This document shows positions 7,614 to 15,597 of a DNA stretch of 64,000 nucleotides, piece by piece. Under the pieces are notes generated by a model. That model was not told where the DNA came from. It was given only the letters and a program-made list of their open reading frames with translations, and did not search any database. The position numbers and the translations under genes are program-made. The stretch covers positions 62,001-126,000 of the forward strand of contig NZ_JACZFQ010000003.1 in assembly GCF_014904755.1 (NCBI RefSeq), read 5' to 3'. How positions within the stretch are numbered: position 1 is the first letter of the stretch; each line of letters opens with the position of its first letter. The stretch comes from Neoluteolibacter marinus. Lineage in GTDB: Bacteria; Verrucomicrobiota; Verrucomicrobiia; Verrucomicrobiales; Akkermansiaceae.

Positions 7614-8498
7614 ATGGCTGAAGACACTGACGACACCCCGCGGCCTCTCGCCGAAATCTCCCACGGTCCTTCCGCGTTCGAGGCCTTCCTCGACCGCAAC
7701 CAGAAGGGCATGATCGCCCTCGCCATCCTGATCGTGGTGGCCACCAGTGCCTGGATCGTGATTCGCGGGATCAAGCAAAGCGCCGAGACGACCGCGGGCG
7801 CGATGTTGTCCGAGGCTGCCGCCGTGCCGGACCTGGAAAAGTTGATCGGCGAGTACCCGGAGAGCGCCGCCGCCGGCAGTGCCCAGGTCCTGGTCTCCCA
7901 AAAGCAGTGGGAGAACGGTGAGCAGGACGCGGCGATCGAAACGTTGCGGTCCTTTATCGCCGCCGACCCGGATCACGCCGCGATTCCGTCCGCGAAAGCG
8001 AGCTTGGCCTGCCGCCTGAAGCAGCAAGGCAAGAACGCCGAAGCCGAGACGCTCTTCAAGGAGCTTGCCGATTCAGCCGACTCCCGTTTCATTGCGCCCT
8101 TCGCCCTGATCGCTCTCGGCGACCTCGCCAAGGCCGACGGTCGTCTGGACGATGCGGAGGACGCCTACAAGCGCGCTCAGAACGACTTCGGGACCAACCA
8201 ATTCTCGCGCCTAGCGGGCGAGCACCTGAAGCTGCTTCACTTCACCGCTCCGGTCGAAATCGAGGCGCCGCCGACACCCGCGCCGGATGCCGGGCTCGAG
8301 AACAAGATCGACGATCTCAAGTTCGACGCCACTTCGGGAGCTTCGGTCCCCGGCTCACTCGAAGGAAATCCGCTTGGCAATATTCTCAGTGGCGATGCTT
8401 CGATGCCGGTGGATCCTGTTGACGAGCAACCGGCAGAAGACCCGGCGCCACCCGTGGAAGATCCTTCGGAGACCCCGGCTGAAGGGGAATCCAATTGA
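7614..8498 (+). CDS. Membrane-anchored TPR protein (YfgM-like)
   Basis: 294 residues with one N-terminal transmembrane helix (MIALAILIVVATSAWIVI, about residues 33-50) and a cytoplasmic start rich in acidic residues. The periplasmic part carries TPR-like helices (ENGEQDAAIETLRSFIAADP, LADSADSRFIAPFALIALGD, DDAEDAYKRAQNDFG), the arrangement of YfgM/BamD-like ancillary periplasmic chaperones. The last ~90 residues are a Pro/Glu/Asp-rich disordered tail. It is followed after 33 bp by the bactofilin gene, likely in one transcript. It may support envelope protein traffic, but direct evidence is lacking. Confidence 0.8.
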   Translation: MAEDTDDTPRPLAEISHGPSAFEAFLDRNQKGMIALAILIVVATSAWIVIRGIKQSAETTAGAMLSEAAAVPDLEKLIGEYPESAAAGSAQVLVSQKQWENGEQDAAIETLRSFIAADPDHAAIPSAKASLACRLKQQGKNAEAETLFKELADSADSRFIAPFALIALGDLAKADGRLDDAEDAYKRAQNDFGTNQFSRLAGEHLKLLHFTAPVEIEAPPTPAPDAGLENKIDDLKFDATSGASVPGSLEGNPLGNILSGDASMPVDPVDEQPAEDPAPPVEDPSETPAEGESN

Positions 8499-8531
8499 CT
8501 TTCAACCTCAGCACATTCCTATTCCCTCGCC

Positions 8532-9101
8532 ATGAGCAACAGTTTCGGATTCCGCAAGGTCATCGGTCAGAAAACCGACGAAGAGCCCGCCGCTCCCACG
8601 CCAGCACCTGCCGCTGCGCCGACCCCCGCAACCCCTAGCTATTCCAGCCAGCCTGCCGCCGCCCCGGCCGCTCAAGCCGCTCCGGCCCCGCAGCGCCCGG
8701 TGGGTCCTTCCCGCAACGTGCTGAGCTCGGATGTCGAGATCAAGGGCACCGTCAAGTTCACCAATGACCTGGTCGTCGACGGCCGCATCGAGGGCGAGAT
8801 CCATTCCGATGGCAACCTGACCGTCGGCGAGAACGCCCGCCTCAAGGCGGAAATCAAGACTGGCACCGTGGTCGTCTATGGCAAGGTCCACGGCAACATC
8901 ATCGCCAACGACCGCGTCGAGTTGAAAGCCAGCGCTGAAGTCGTCGGTGACATCAAGGCCAAGACCCTTTCCATGGAGCCCGGTGCCATTTTCGTCGGCA
9001 AGTCGGCCGTCGGCACGCCTTCGACCCCGGCCGCCAAGTCGGAGCCGTCCAAGGCCGCGGAACAGCCGAAGCAGGGCAACCTGTCCGGTGTGAAGGCCTG
9101 A
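8532..9101 (+). CDS. Bactofilin (polymer-forming cytoskeletal protein)
   Basis: 189 residues. A ~60-residue Pro/Ala-rich N-terminal tail leads into the bactofilin beta-helix (DUF583), with the typical rung pattern VEIKGTVKFTNDLVVDGRIE, GEIHSDGNLTVGENARLKAE, VYGKVHGNIIANDRVELKAS and GDIKAKTLSMEPGAIFVG. A short polar tail follows. Bactofilins polymerise without nucleotide and scaffold cell-shape or polar complexes, often with peptidoglycan enzymes. A strong intrinsic terminator ends the transcript. Confidence 0.95.
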   Translation: MSNSFGFRKVIGQKTDEEPAAPTPAPAAAPTPATPSYSSQPAAAPAAQAAPAPQRPVGPSRNVLSSDVEIKGTVKFTNDLVVDGRIEGEIHSDGNLTVGENARLKAEIKTGTVVVYGKVHGNIIANDRVELKASAEVVGDIKAKTLSMEPGAIFVGKSAVGTPSTPAAKSEPSKAAEQPKQGNLSGVKA

Positions 9102-9123
9102 TCCGATTTCCTTTTCCCGAGGG

Positions 9124-9156
9124 CCCGCCCGGCGATCCGCCGCGGCGGGTTCTTTT
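9124..9156 (+). terminator. Rho-independent terminator after the bactofilin gene
   Basis: CCCGCC-CGGCG, loop ATC, CGCCG-C-GGCGGG (9124-9149) forms an 11-bp stem with a single bulged C, followed by TTCTTTTTT. Confidence 0.9.
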
Positions 9157-9217
9157 TTGTCGCGATGCCGCCGGATTCCGCATTGAGGATGCCGGCGGGC
9201 AGGTCCATCGTTTCTCC

Positions 9218-10156
9218 ATGCCTTCCGCCGCCCTCGACCTGAAAGACGCGATCCTGAACCTGAAACGGGAAAAGAACGCCGTGATCCTGGCCCACAACTA
9301 CCAGACCGGCGACATCCAGGATCTCGCCGATTACGTCGGGGATTCGCTCGGGCTGGCCTATCAGGCCAAGGAGACCGAGGCCGACGTGATCGTTTTCTGC
9401 GGCGTTCATTTCATGGCCGAAACGGCGAAGATCGTGAATCCCGGAAAGGTGGTCGTGCTTCCCGACAAGGATGCGGGTTGCTCTCTCGAGCAGTCTTGTC
9501 CCGGACCAGAGCTCGAGGTCTTCCTCAAGGAGAATGCCGCGAAGAACTATTACGTCATCGCTTATATCAATTGCTCGGCGCACGTGAAGTCGCTCTGCGA
9601 CGTGATTTGCACCTCGGGGAATGCCGTCCGCATCGTCGAGAAGGCTCCGCAGGATCGACCCATCCTGTTCGTGCCCGATGAAAACCTGGGCGCCTGGGTC
9701 ATGGAGCAAACCGGGCGGAAGATGGATCTCTGGAAGGGCAATTGCTATGTCCACGTCGAGTTCACCCGGGAATCGATCAACAAGATCAAGGCCGAGTATC
9801 CGGACGCCCTGGTGGTGGCCCATCCCGAGTGCACGCAGGCGGTGCGCTTGCTGGCCGACGAGGTGTGCTCGACCGAAAAAATGGTGACCTTTTGCCAGCA
9901 GGCGCCGGTGAAGGACATCATCGTCGTCACCGAGAGCGGCATGCTCAACCGGCTCCGCAAGGAGGCTCCCGACAAGAATCTGATTCCCGGGCCCACCGAC
10001 CGCTGCGCTTGTGCCGACTGCCGCTACATGAAGATGAACACGCTCGAGAAGCTCTACGATTGCCTCGACAAGCTCAGCCCGCGGGTAGAGTTGCCCGAGG
10101 ACATCCGCAAGCGCGCCGAGGCCCCCTTGCTGCGGATGCTGGAGCAGTCCCGCTAA
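9218..10156 (+). CDS. nadA: Quinolinate synthase NadA
   Basis: 312 residues. Condenses iminoaspartate with dihydroxyacetone phosphate to quinolinate for NAD synthesis and needs a [4Fe-4S] cluster. Diagnostic segments are AVILAHNYQTGDIQDLADYV, GDSLGLAYQA, FCGVHFMAETAKI, LPDKDAGCSLEQSCPG, YINCSAHVKS, HPECTQAV and PTDRCACADCRYMKMNTLE. The cysteines in HPEC (205) and the CxCxxC at 263-268 are candidate cluster ligands. No nadB or nadC lies next to it. It is convergent with the Wzz-like gene (11-bp gap). Confidence 0.97.
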   Translation: MPSAALDLKDAILNLKREKNAVILAHNYQTGDIQDLADYVGDSLGLAYQAKETEADVIVFCGVHFMAETAKIVNPGKVVVLPDKDAGCSLEQSCPGPELEVFLKENAAKNYYVIAYINCSAHVKSLCDVICTSGNAVRIVEKAPQDRPILFVPDENLGAWVMEQTGRKMDLWKGNCYVHVEFTRESINKIKAEYPDALVVAHPECTQAVRLLADEVCSTEKMVTFCQQAPVKDIIVVTESGMLNRLRKEAPDKNLIPGPTDRCACADCRYMKMNTLEKLYDCLDKLSPRVELPEDIRKRAEAPLLRMLEQSR

Positions 10157-10167
10157 GTTGGCCGGCT

Positions 10168-10830
10168 TCAGTTCGGCAAAGGCAGCGCGAGCGACCTGAG
10201 GGGCATGGTTTGCTCCAGATGACGCAGCAGCGGGATGCTGAGCAGCAGGCCGAGGACGGCGAACCCGGCCACGCCGAGCATCATGCGGGTGTCATCGGCC
10301 ACGCGTGCCGGTGAGGCCTCCGGGGGATCGACATAGATCAGCCGCTGCTGCGCGGCTTCGCCGAGGCTTTGCTCGTAGGCTTGGGCCACGGCCAGCACCT
10401 TGCGGCGGGCTTCGCCCGGGTCCGATCCGCGGGCGGCCACCTTGATCAGGTTCGGTCCCGCCTGCTCGGTGACCGTCAGGCTTGTCCACAGGGCATATTC
10501 CGCCATCGGATCCTTGGGGGCGCGGCCATCGGGAGTCAGCGCCCGGGTGGCGGGTTTGACGATGGAATCGGACTTGAGCTTGGCCGCTTCGCGCCGGAGC
10601 GCGGCCGGATTGCCGTCAGGGACCTCCACCCGGATCATCGCGCTGCTCTGATAGACCGGCGGAGCCGCGAGGACGATGCCACTGCCGATCAACCAGGCCG
10701 TCAGCGGCGCGAGCCCGATCAAGGTCATCACCAGGATTCCCCGCCAGAAGCGGGCGGGGCGCGGGTTGGAGGGGGCCTGCAGCCGGGGCGGGACAGCAAC
10801 CGCAACTGAAGGTTGAAATTTTACATTCAT
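10168..10830 (-). CDS. Wzz-like chain-length/co-polymerase protein (short)
   Basis: 220 residues from ATG 10830. Two membrane helices flank a periplasmic domain: GILVMTLIGLAPLTAWLIGS (about 30-50) and MLGVAGFAVLGLLLSIPLL near residue 185-203. The domain between (YQSSAMIRVEVPDGN, then a long helical stretch and YVDPPEASPAR just before TM2) has the Wzz/capsular-polysaccharide co-polymerase layout, including the Pro-rich motif before TM2. It lacks the cytoplasmic tyrosine-kinase part. It probably sets polysaccharide length, and no polymerase lies nearby. The upstream region is AT-rich. Confidence 0.72.
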   Translation of the reverse strand: MNVKFQPSVAVAVPPRLQAPSNPRPARFWRGILVMTLIGLAPLTAWLIGSGIVLAAPPVYQSSAMIRVEVPDGNPAALRREAAKLKSDSIVKPATRALTPDGRAPKDPMAEYALWTSLTVTEQAGPNLIKVAARGSDPGEARRKVLAVAQAYEQSLGEAAQQRLIYVDPPEASPARVADDTRMMLGVAGFAVLGLLLSIPLLRHLEQTMPLRSLALPLPN

Positions 10831-10844
10831 TTCAGGGGTTGAGA

Positions 10845-10935
10845 CCTGAGAAATCAGGATGGGTTCAAAAAACACCCAAAATACAAGTTAGAATATCACG
10901 ATATTTAATAAAACTTAATATAATTTGGCAATACC
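10845..10935. promoter_or_regulatory. AT-rich island upstream of the Wzz-like gene
   Basis: About 90 bp much richer in A and T than anything nearby, including a run with TATTTAATAAAACTTAATAT. A small stem (CCTGA-GAAA-TCAGG, 10845-10858) lies close to the gene start. It probably contains the promoter of the Wzz-like gene (minus strand) and may also attract nucleoid proteins. No clear -35/-10 pair can be fixed. Confidence 0.4.
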
Positions 10936-11046
10936 CGTCACGGTGGTGTGGACGGTCCGCGCTGGCTGGAACAGATGTCCCGCGCAGGACGACGCCAAGT
11001 GTTTCCGGAGCTTCTCGGAAAAAAATGATTCCGACCTTCGAATTCC

Positions 11047-11075
11047 TTGACAGTAGAGCCCCTGATCGGCTTTCT
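11047..11075 (+). promoter_or_regulatory. Possible promoter of the tRNA-Arg gene
   Basis: A consensus -35 box TTGACA occurs at 11047-11052. At 17-bp spacing the -10 position reads CTTTCT, a poor match. Distance to the tRNA (29 bp) is reasonable. Weak call. Confidence 0.3.
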
Positions 11076-11103
11076 TCCCGCCCGCGCCGCAAGGCGCAAC
11101 AAA

Positions 11104-11180
<77 letters not shown>

Positions 11181-11187
11181 CTTTACA

Positions 11188-11220
11188 AGCCCTGCAGCTG
11201 AATCAGTTGCAGGGCTTTTT
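11188..11220 (+). terminator. Rho-independent terminator after tRNA-Arg
   Basis: AGCCCTGCA (11188-11196) pairs with TGCAGGGCT (11208-11216) around an 11-nt loop and is followed by TTTT. It ends the tRNA transcript 8 bp after CCA. Confidence 0.88.
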
Positions 11221-11525
11221 CGTGGACGGGAGAAAGCAGCACGGGAACGCAATCAGGTGCCTCGTGATGCGAGGTTCGACCCGTTCCATTCCACGCAGGG
11301 CAGGGATTGCTGACGCATCCGCTCGGGACGGCGTCCCGGTTCAGGTCGTCGAAGGACGGCGATCTGCGGGAAGGCCGGGGGGCGGGCTCAACGGGAGCCG
11401 TCGGCAACCTAGCCACTGTTGCCTGACCCTATTCGCCCGAACCAGCGGCGAGGGCGGCGTGACCCCTCGTGAACAGGCCACGATGGTCCCGGGGGCAATC
11501 CCGGTGGTCTGTCTCGCGCCTGGGC
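11221..11525. other. 305-bp intergenic stretch with several hairpins, no gene recognised
   Basis: No frame here looks coding. Local stems include GGCTC/GAGCC (about 11385-11399), GGCAAC/GTTGCC (11403-11408 with 11418-11423) and CCGGG/CCCGG (about 11488-11503). Conserved cores of RNase P, tmRNA and SRP RNA are not present. It could hold a structured RNA or just the 3' flank of nuoA. Confidence 0.35.
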
Positions 11526-11894
11526 TTAGCGCCAGGTCAGAGCGCCCTTCTTGAGGGCATAGACATAGGCGAATGCCAACACGCCGGCGAAGCCCGCCAT
11601 CGAGAGCAAGGGCACCACGCTGTGGCTCACCAGATCGCGGAACTGCACCGCCCATGGGTACATGAAGACGACCTCGATGTCGAAGATTACGAACAGCATC
11701 GCGACCAGGTAAAACTTCACCGAGAAGCGCGGGGCGCCGTCACCGATCGGCAACATGCCGCACTCGTAAGCGCTGTCCTTGGTCTTGTTCGTCCGTCCGG
11801 ATTTCCCGAGCACCACGCTGAGGGTGAGACTCACGGCCGCGAAGCCGATGGCGACGAGGATCTGTACGAAAACAGGGAGGAACTGCGAGGACAT
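11526..11894 (-). CDS. nuoA: NADH-quinone oxidoreductase subunit A (NuoA)
   Basis: 122 residues with three membrane helices (FVQILVAIGFAAVSLTLSVV, FYLVAMLFVIFDIEVVFMYP, LLSMAGFAGVLAFAYVYAL). The family signature YECGMLP, then RFSVKFYLVAMLFVIFDIE, is intact, including the conserved Cys of the second loop. It is a membrane-arm subunit of complex I. Unusually, no nuoB or other complex I gene follows: the next feature downstream on this strand is a 300-bp non-coding stretch and the tRNA. The Ser/Thr kinase gene ends 69 bp upstream. Confidence 0.95.
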   Translation of the reverse strand: MSSQFLPVFVQILVAIGFAAVSLTLSVVLGKSGRTNKTKDSAYECGMLPIGDGAPRFSVKFYLVAMLFVIFDIEVVFMYPWAVQFRDLVSHSVVPLLSMAGFAGVLAFAYVYALKKGALTWR

Positions 11895-11963
11895 CCGGCC
11901 CGCGTGATAGGCTCCGGAGCGGCCGATGGGTAGGAAAAAATCCAGGCTGCTGCCGGTGGATCG

Positions 11964-14900
11964 TCACTCGCTCCCAACGAGCTCCGCGGCTTCGTCGTGG
12001 AGGCAGCGCGCGATCAGCCAGTCATACCATTGCCCGACCGGGACCAGTTGGGGCGACTCGTCCGCCTGGCAAAAGGTGGTTCCCAGGATCTCCCCGGCCT
12101 CGCCGAGTGCCTTCCGGGCTGCTTCTTCATGGCCAAGACGCCATCGGGTCATGGCCAGTGTCGCCAGGGCGGCGGCACGGCCTTCGGGTGCAATCGTTGT
12201 CTCGAGGCAGGTCTCCAGGGCCTTGGCCGAGGCCACGAAGTCACTGTTTCTCAATCCGGCCAGGCCCTTGTTCAACAGGGCCCATGGCTGCGAGTAGCCA
12301 TCGAGGACCTGGGCCCGTTCGGTGAGGGAACGAGCGAGCTGATGATCAAAATCGAGGTCCGGCCACAGCCAGCAGGTCTTGGCGATCCGTTCGGCGTCGA
12401 GCGGGTTGGTCCCTTCCGCGAATCTCTCCAGTGCCTGTTTGCACAAGGCCTGGTAAGCATCGCGGTCGCCGGATTTCAGGAGCAAGGCGGCGGAGTGGAG
12501 GTAGCCGATGCTTTGCCCGGCCACCTCGATGGCCCGAGCGCTGTCCGCCGCCGCGTCGCGCCATCGTCCCTGCCGGGCCCGGTATTCGCAGCGGGCAAGC
12601 AGGGCATTGTAGTGCTCGGCGCCGGGAGTCGGCGGGAGCTCGTCCTCGGCCACGCGGCCGATTTCATCCCAAAGTGCCCGCTCCTCGGTGGTCCGGCCGG
12701 CCTGCCGGTAGGCGCGGGCGATCTCGATCATGGTCGAAAGCGATTGGTGCGGCTCCTTTTCCAACGTCCTCCGCCGGATGTCCGCGGCCTCGCCGCGCAG
12801 CCTGGCGGCCTCGTCGAGACGGCCGGCGTGCTCGTAGGAGCCGGCGAGGTTCTCCATCAGCTGGACGGTTTCGGGGTGCTCGGGGCCGCGCACCTTGCGG
12901 CTGGCCTCGAGCGCCTTCTCGCGGAGCTCCCGTGACTCCTCATGCCGGCCCGCGTGGTCGAAGGAGATGCTGAGGTTGTTCATCGCCCGCAGGGTTTCGG
13001 GGTGCTCGTCGCCGCGGGTGGGCCGGACCTTTGCATAAACCTCCTCGCGCAGGGCCAGGGCCTCCGCGTGATTCCCGGTGCGGTCCTCCGAGATGGCCAG
13101 GTTCTGCATTGCGGCCACGGTCCGCGAATCGTCCGGACCGAAGAGCCGGCGTGACCGCTCCAGCACGTCCCGGCGGAGATCGAGGGCGTCCCGGGTCCGC
13201 CCGATCTGGTCGTAGGAGGTGGCGAGGTTCTGTTTGGCTCCGATGCTCCGCCGGTCGTCGGCGCCGCGGAGGCGGACGAGCGCTTCCACCAGTTCCTCTT
13301 GCATTCGGGCGGCATAGCCCGGCTTGTGGCTGAAACAATAGGCGGTCGCCAGGTCGCTGGCCGTGGCCATGGTCCGCTCATCGTCCTTGCCGTAGGCGGT
13401 GAGTTGCTGGCGGTGGGCGTTCTCGAGCAGGCCGGTCGCTTCCGGGTACATGCCGAGGGCGTTGTAGGTGGCGCCGAGGACCTGCTGGAAATGGGCCCGG
13501 CGCTCCGGCTGTCCGGCGAAATCCGATTCCAGCTTGGCCGCGGCCCGGGCGAGCGACTCCGCCACGGTGATGCTGCGGGAGTTGCGCGCAGGGTCCGGGC
13601 TGCGGAAAACCTCGGACAGGAACCGGGCCACGTCTTCGGCATCGCGACGGGCACGGTCCTTCTCATCCCGCTCCGCCCTGACCACCGCGAGGCTCGCGAC
13701 GGCGGCTTCCTCGGCACGGGTCGCGCGCAACGCCTGACGCAACGAGATGGCGGTGGCAGCCACCAGCACCAGAGCGACCGCGCCGGTCATCGCGGCTCCA
13801 GCCCGGTGACGGACCAGGAACTTCCGCAATTGGTAAAGCCGGCTCGGTGCGGCGGCGCTGACGGGTTCGTTGCGGAGGAAGCGCTCGAGGTCGTCGCGCA
13901 GCGCGTTGGCGGTGGCGTAGCGGCGACGGCGGTCCTTTTCGAGGGCCTTGAGGACGATCCAGTCCAGCTCACCCCGGATCAGGAACCCGAGGGTCCGCGG
14001 CTGGGTGTGGCGGGCCTTGGCGATGGTACGGATTTCCTCGTCGTCGATCGTGGCCAGCCGCGTCGATGGCTTGGGCGCCTCCTTTTCGCGGATGATCCGC
14101 CGCATTTCGTCGAAGCCGCCGGCAAGCAACTCGCTGGCGTCGATCGGCGGCTTGCCGGTGAGGAGTTCGTAGAGCAGCACGCCGAGGCTGTAGATGTCGG
14201 AGCGCGTGTCGATGTCGATCGCCGACAGGCTGGCTTGTTCCGGGGAGATGTAGAGCGGGGTGCCGAGAAACTGCTCGAAGCGGGTGAACAGGGTTTTGTC
14301 GGTGAGCTGCTGGCGGGTGGCCTTGGCAATCCCGAAGTCGATGACCTTCAGCACCGGCCGGTCGCCGTCGAGGCCGACCATGATATTCGACGGTTTCAGG
14401 TCGCGATGGATGAGGCCCTTCTGGTGGGCGTGCTGGATGGCCGAGCAGACTTCGCCGAAAAGCTGCAGGCGCTGGCGGGTGTCGTACTCGTGCTGGTCGC
14501 AGAAGCGGGTGATGGAAACGCCGCGGACCAACTCCATCGCGAAGTAAGGCCGGCCGGTGTCGGTCGAGCCGGCATCGAAGACCTTGGCGATCCCCGGATG
14601 ATCCATCATCGCCAGCGCCTGCCGCTCCGCCTCGAAGCGGGCGATCACGTCGCGGGTGTCCATGCCGGCTTTGATGATCTTGAGGGCGACACGGCGGACG
14701 ATCGGTTCCCGCTGCTCCGCCATGAAAACCACGCCGAAGCCACCTTCGCCGATGCGCTGGAGCAGCTTGTAGCGGCCGATGGTGTCGCCGGCCTTTTCCG
14801 CGATCACCGGTGCCGGCGGCGGGACGAGGTCCGCGAAAAATCCGTCCGCGGCCGCGGCGTCGGCGAGGCAGGCCATCACCCGGGCCCGTTGTTCCGGCGA

Positions 14901-14987
14901 TCCGCAGGCCTCGTCGAGATAGGCCTCGCGTTCGTGCGGTGGCAACTCCCGGGCCACCGCGAAGATGTCGTCATGGGTATCCATCAT
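11964..14987 (-). CDS. Membrane Ser/Thr protein kinase with TPR sensor domain
   Basis: 1007 residues. The Hanks-type kinase domain (about 72-370) has the P-loop IGEGGFGVVFMA, catalytic Lys103 in VALK, HRDLKPSN with Asp196, DFG (217-219), and SPE in place of APE. A single transmembrane helix follows (TGAVALVLVAATAISL, about 401-416). The outer part is an ankyrin-free, TPR-rich domain with repeated units such as LATSYDQIGRTRDALDLRRD, NLSISFDHAGRHEESRELRE and NLAGSYEHAGRLDEAARLRG. It starts 53 bp after an ECF sigma gene, the usual arrangement of kinase plus TIGR02999 sigma in Verrucomicrobia and Planctomycetes, so it probably signals to that sigma factor. Confidence 0.95.
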   Translation of the reverse strand: MMDTHDDIFAVARELPPHEREAYLDEACGSPEQRARVMACLADAAAADGFFADLVPPPAPVIAEKAGDTIGRYKLLQRIGEGGFGVVFMAEQREPIVRRVALKIIKAGMDTRDVIARFEAERQALAMMDHPGIAKVFDAGSTDTGRPYFAMELVRGVSITRFCDQHEYDTRQRLQLFGEVCSAIQHAHQKGLIHRDLKPSNIMVGLDGDRPVLKVIDFGIAKATRQQLTDKTLFTRFEQFLGTPLYISPEQASLSAIDIDTRSDIYSLGVLLYELLTGKPPIDASELLAGGFDEMRRIIREKEAPKPSTRLATIDDEEIRTIAKARHTQPRTLGFLIRGELDWIVLKALEKDRRRRYATANALRDDLERFLRNEPVSAAAPSRLYQLRKFLVRHRAGAAMTGAVALVLVAATAISLRQALRATRAEEAAVASLAVVRAERDEKDRARRDAEDVARFLSEVFRSPDPARNSRSITVAESLARAAAKLESDFAGQPERRAHFQQVLGATYNALGMYPEATGLLENAHRQQLTAYGKDDERTMATASDLATAYCFSHKPGYAARMQEELVEALVRLRGADDRRSIGAKQNLATSYDQIGRTRDALDLRRDVLERSRRLFGPDDSRTVAAMQNLAISEDRTGNHAEALALREEVYAKVRPTRGDEHPETLRAMNNLSISFDHAGRHEESRELREKALEASRKVRGPEHPETVQLMENLAGSYEHAGRLDEAARLRGEAADIRRRTLEKEPHQSLSTMIEIARAYRQAGRTTEERALWDEIGRVAEDELPPTPGAEHYNALLARCEYRARQGRWRDAAADSARAIEVAGQSIGYLHSAALLLKSGDRDAYQALCKQALERFAEGTNPLDAERIAKTCWLWPDLDFDHQLARSLTERAQVLDGYSQPWALLNKGLAGLRNSDFVASAKALETCLETTIAPEGRAAALATLAMTRWRLGHEEAARKALGEAGEILGTTFCQADESPQLVPVGQWYDWLIARCLHDEAAELVGSE

Positions 14988-15040
14988 GACCTCCCATGCG
15001 GGATCTTGCCGCGAAAGCGGACAGGAGGAAGGAAAGTTTT

Positions 15041-15589
15041 TCAGGCCCCGCGGATCGCCTGGTAGAGCCAGATCTTGGCCGCCTCCCAGTGGCGGCGGAC
15101 GGTCTTCTCGTTAAGGTCGAGCAGGGCGGCGATCTCGTCATGGCCGAGGCCGGCGAAGATCCGCAACTTGACGATGTCGGCCTTGAGTGGATCCCGGTGG
15201 GCGAGCTCGTCGAGGACCTCGTGGACCCGCAGCAGCTTCTCGTCCGGATCGGGGGCGGCAATCTTGTCGTCCAACGCGGTGACGGCCGCCCCGCCGCCGC
15301 GTTTGCGGGCCGCCCTTTGCCGGGCGTGGTCGACGAGAATGCGGCGCATGGCTTCCGATGCGGCGCCGTAGAAATGCAGGCGGCTCTGCCAGTCCCCGCG
15401 GTTCCCCGCCAGGCGGAGGTAGGCTTCGTGGACTAGGGCGGTGGGTTGGAGGGTGTGGTCCGGGCGCTCGCCGGCCATCTTGGCCGCTGCCATGCCGCGC
15501 AGCTCGCGGTAGACCACCTCGAGCAGTTCGGCGGAGCCGGCGGGATCACCGGCGGCCATGGCATTGAGCACGCGGGTGATGTCGTCCAT
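15041..15589 (-). CDS. ECF-type RNA polymerase sigma factor (TIGR02999-like)
   Basis: 182 residues from ATG 15589, only 8 bp after thrC ends; a GTG at 15613 would overlap thrC. Region 2 is seen in AELLEVVYRELRGMAAAKMA and PTALVHEAYLRLAG, followed by HFYGAASEAMRRILVDHARQ, which is diagnostic of the TIGR02999 group. Region 4 helix-turn-helix is ADIVKLRIFAGLGHDEIAAL then LDLNEKTVRRHWEAAKIWLY. This group has no classical membrane anti-sigma factor and is typically linked to Ser/Thr kinases such as the one immediately downstream. Confidence 0.95.
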   Translation of the reverse strand: MDDITRVLNAMAAGDPAGSAELLEVVYRELRGMAAAKMAGERPDHTLQPTALVHEAYLRLAGNRGDWQSRLHFYGAASEAMRRILVDHARQRAARKRGGGAAVTALDDKIAAPDPDEKLLRVHEVLDELAHRDPLKADIVKLRIFAGLGHDEIAALLDLNEKTVRRHWEAAKIWLYQAIRGA

Positions 15590-15597
15590 GGCGGGTG

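Noticed and set aside
13299-15065. A 588-codon plus-strand frame opposite the Ser/Thr kinase
   Set aside because: Antisense shadow of a clear kinase gene; no recognisable features.
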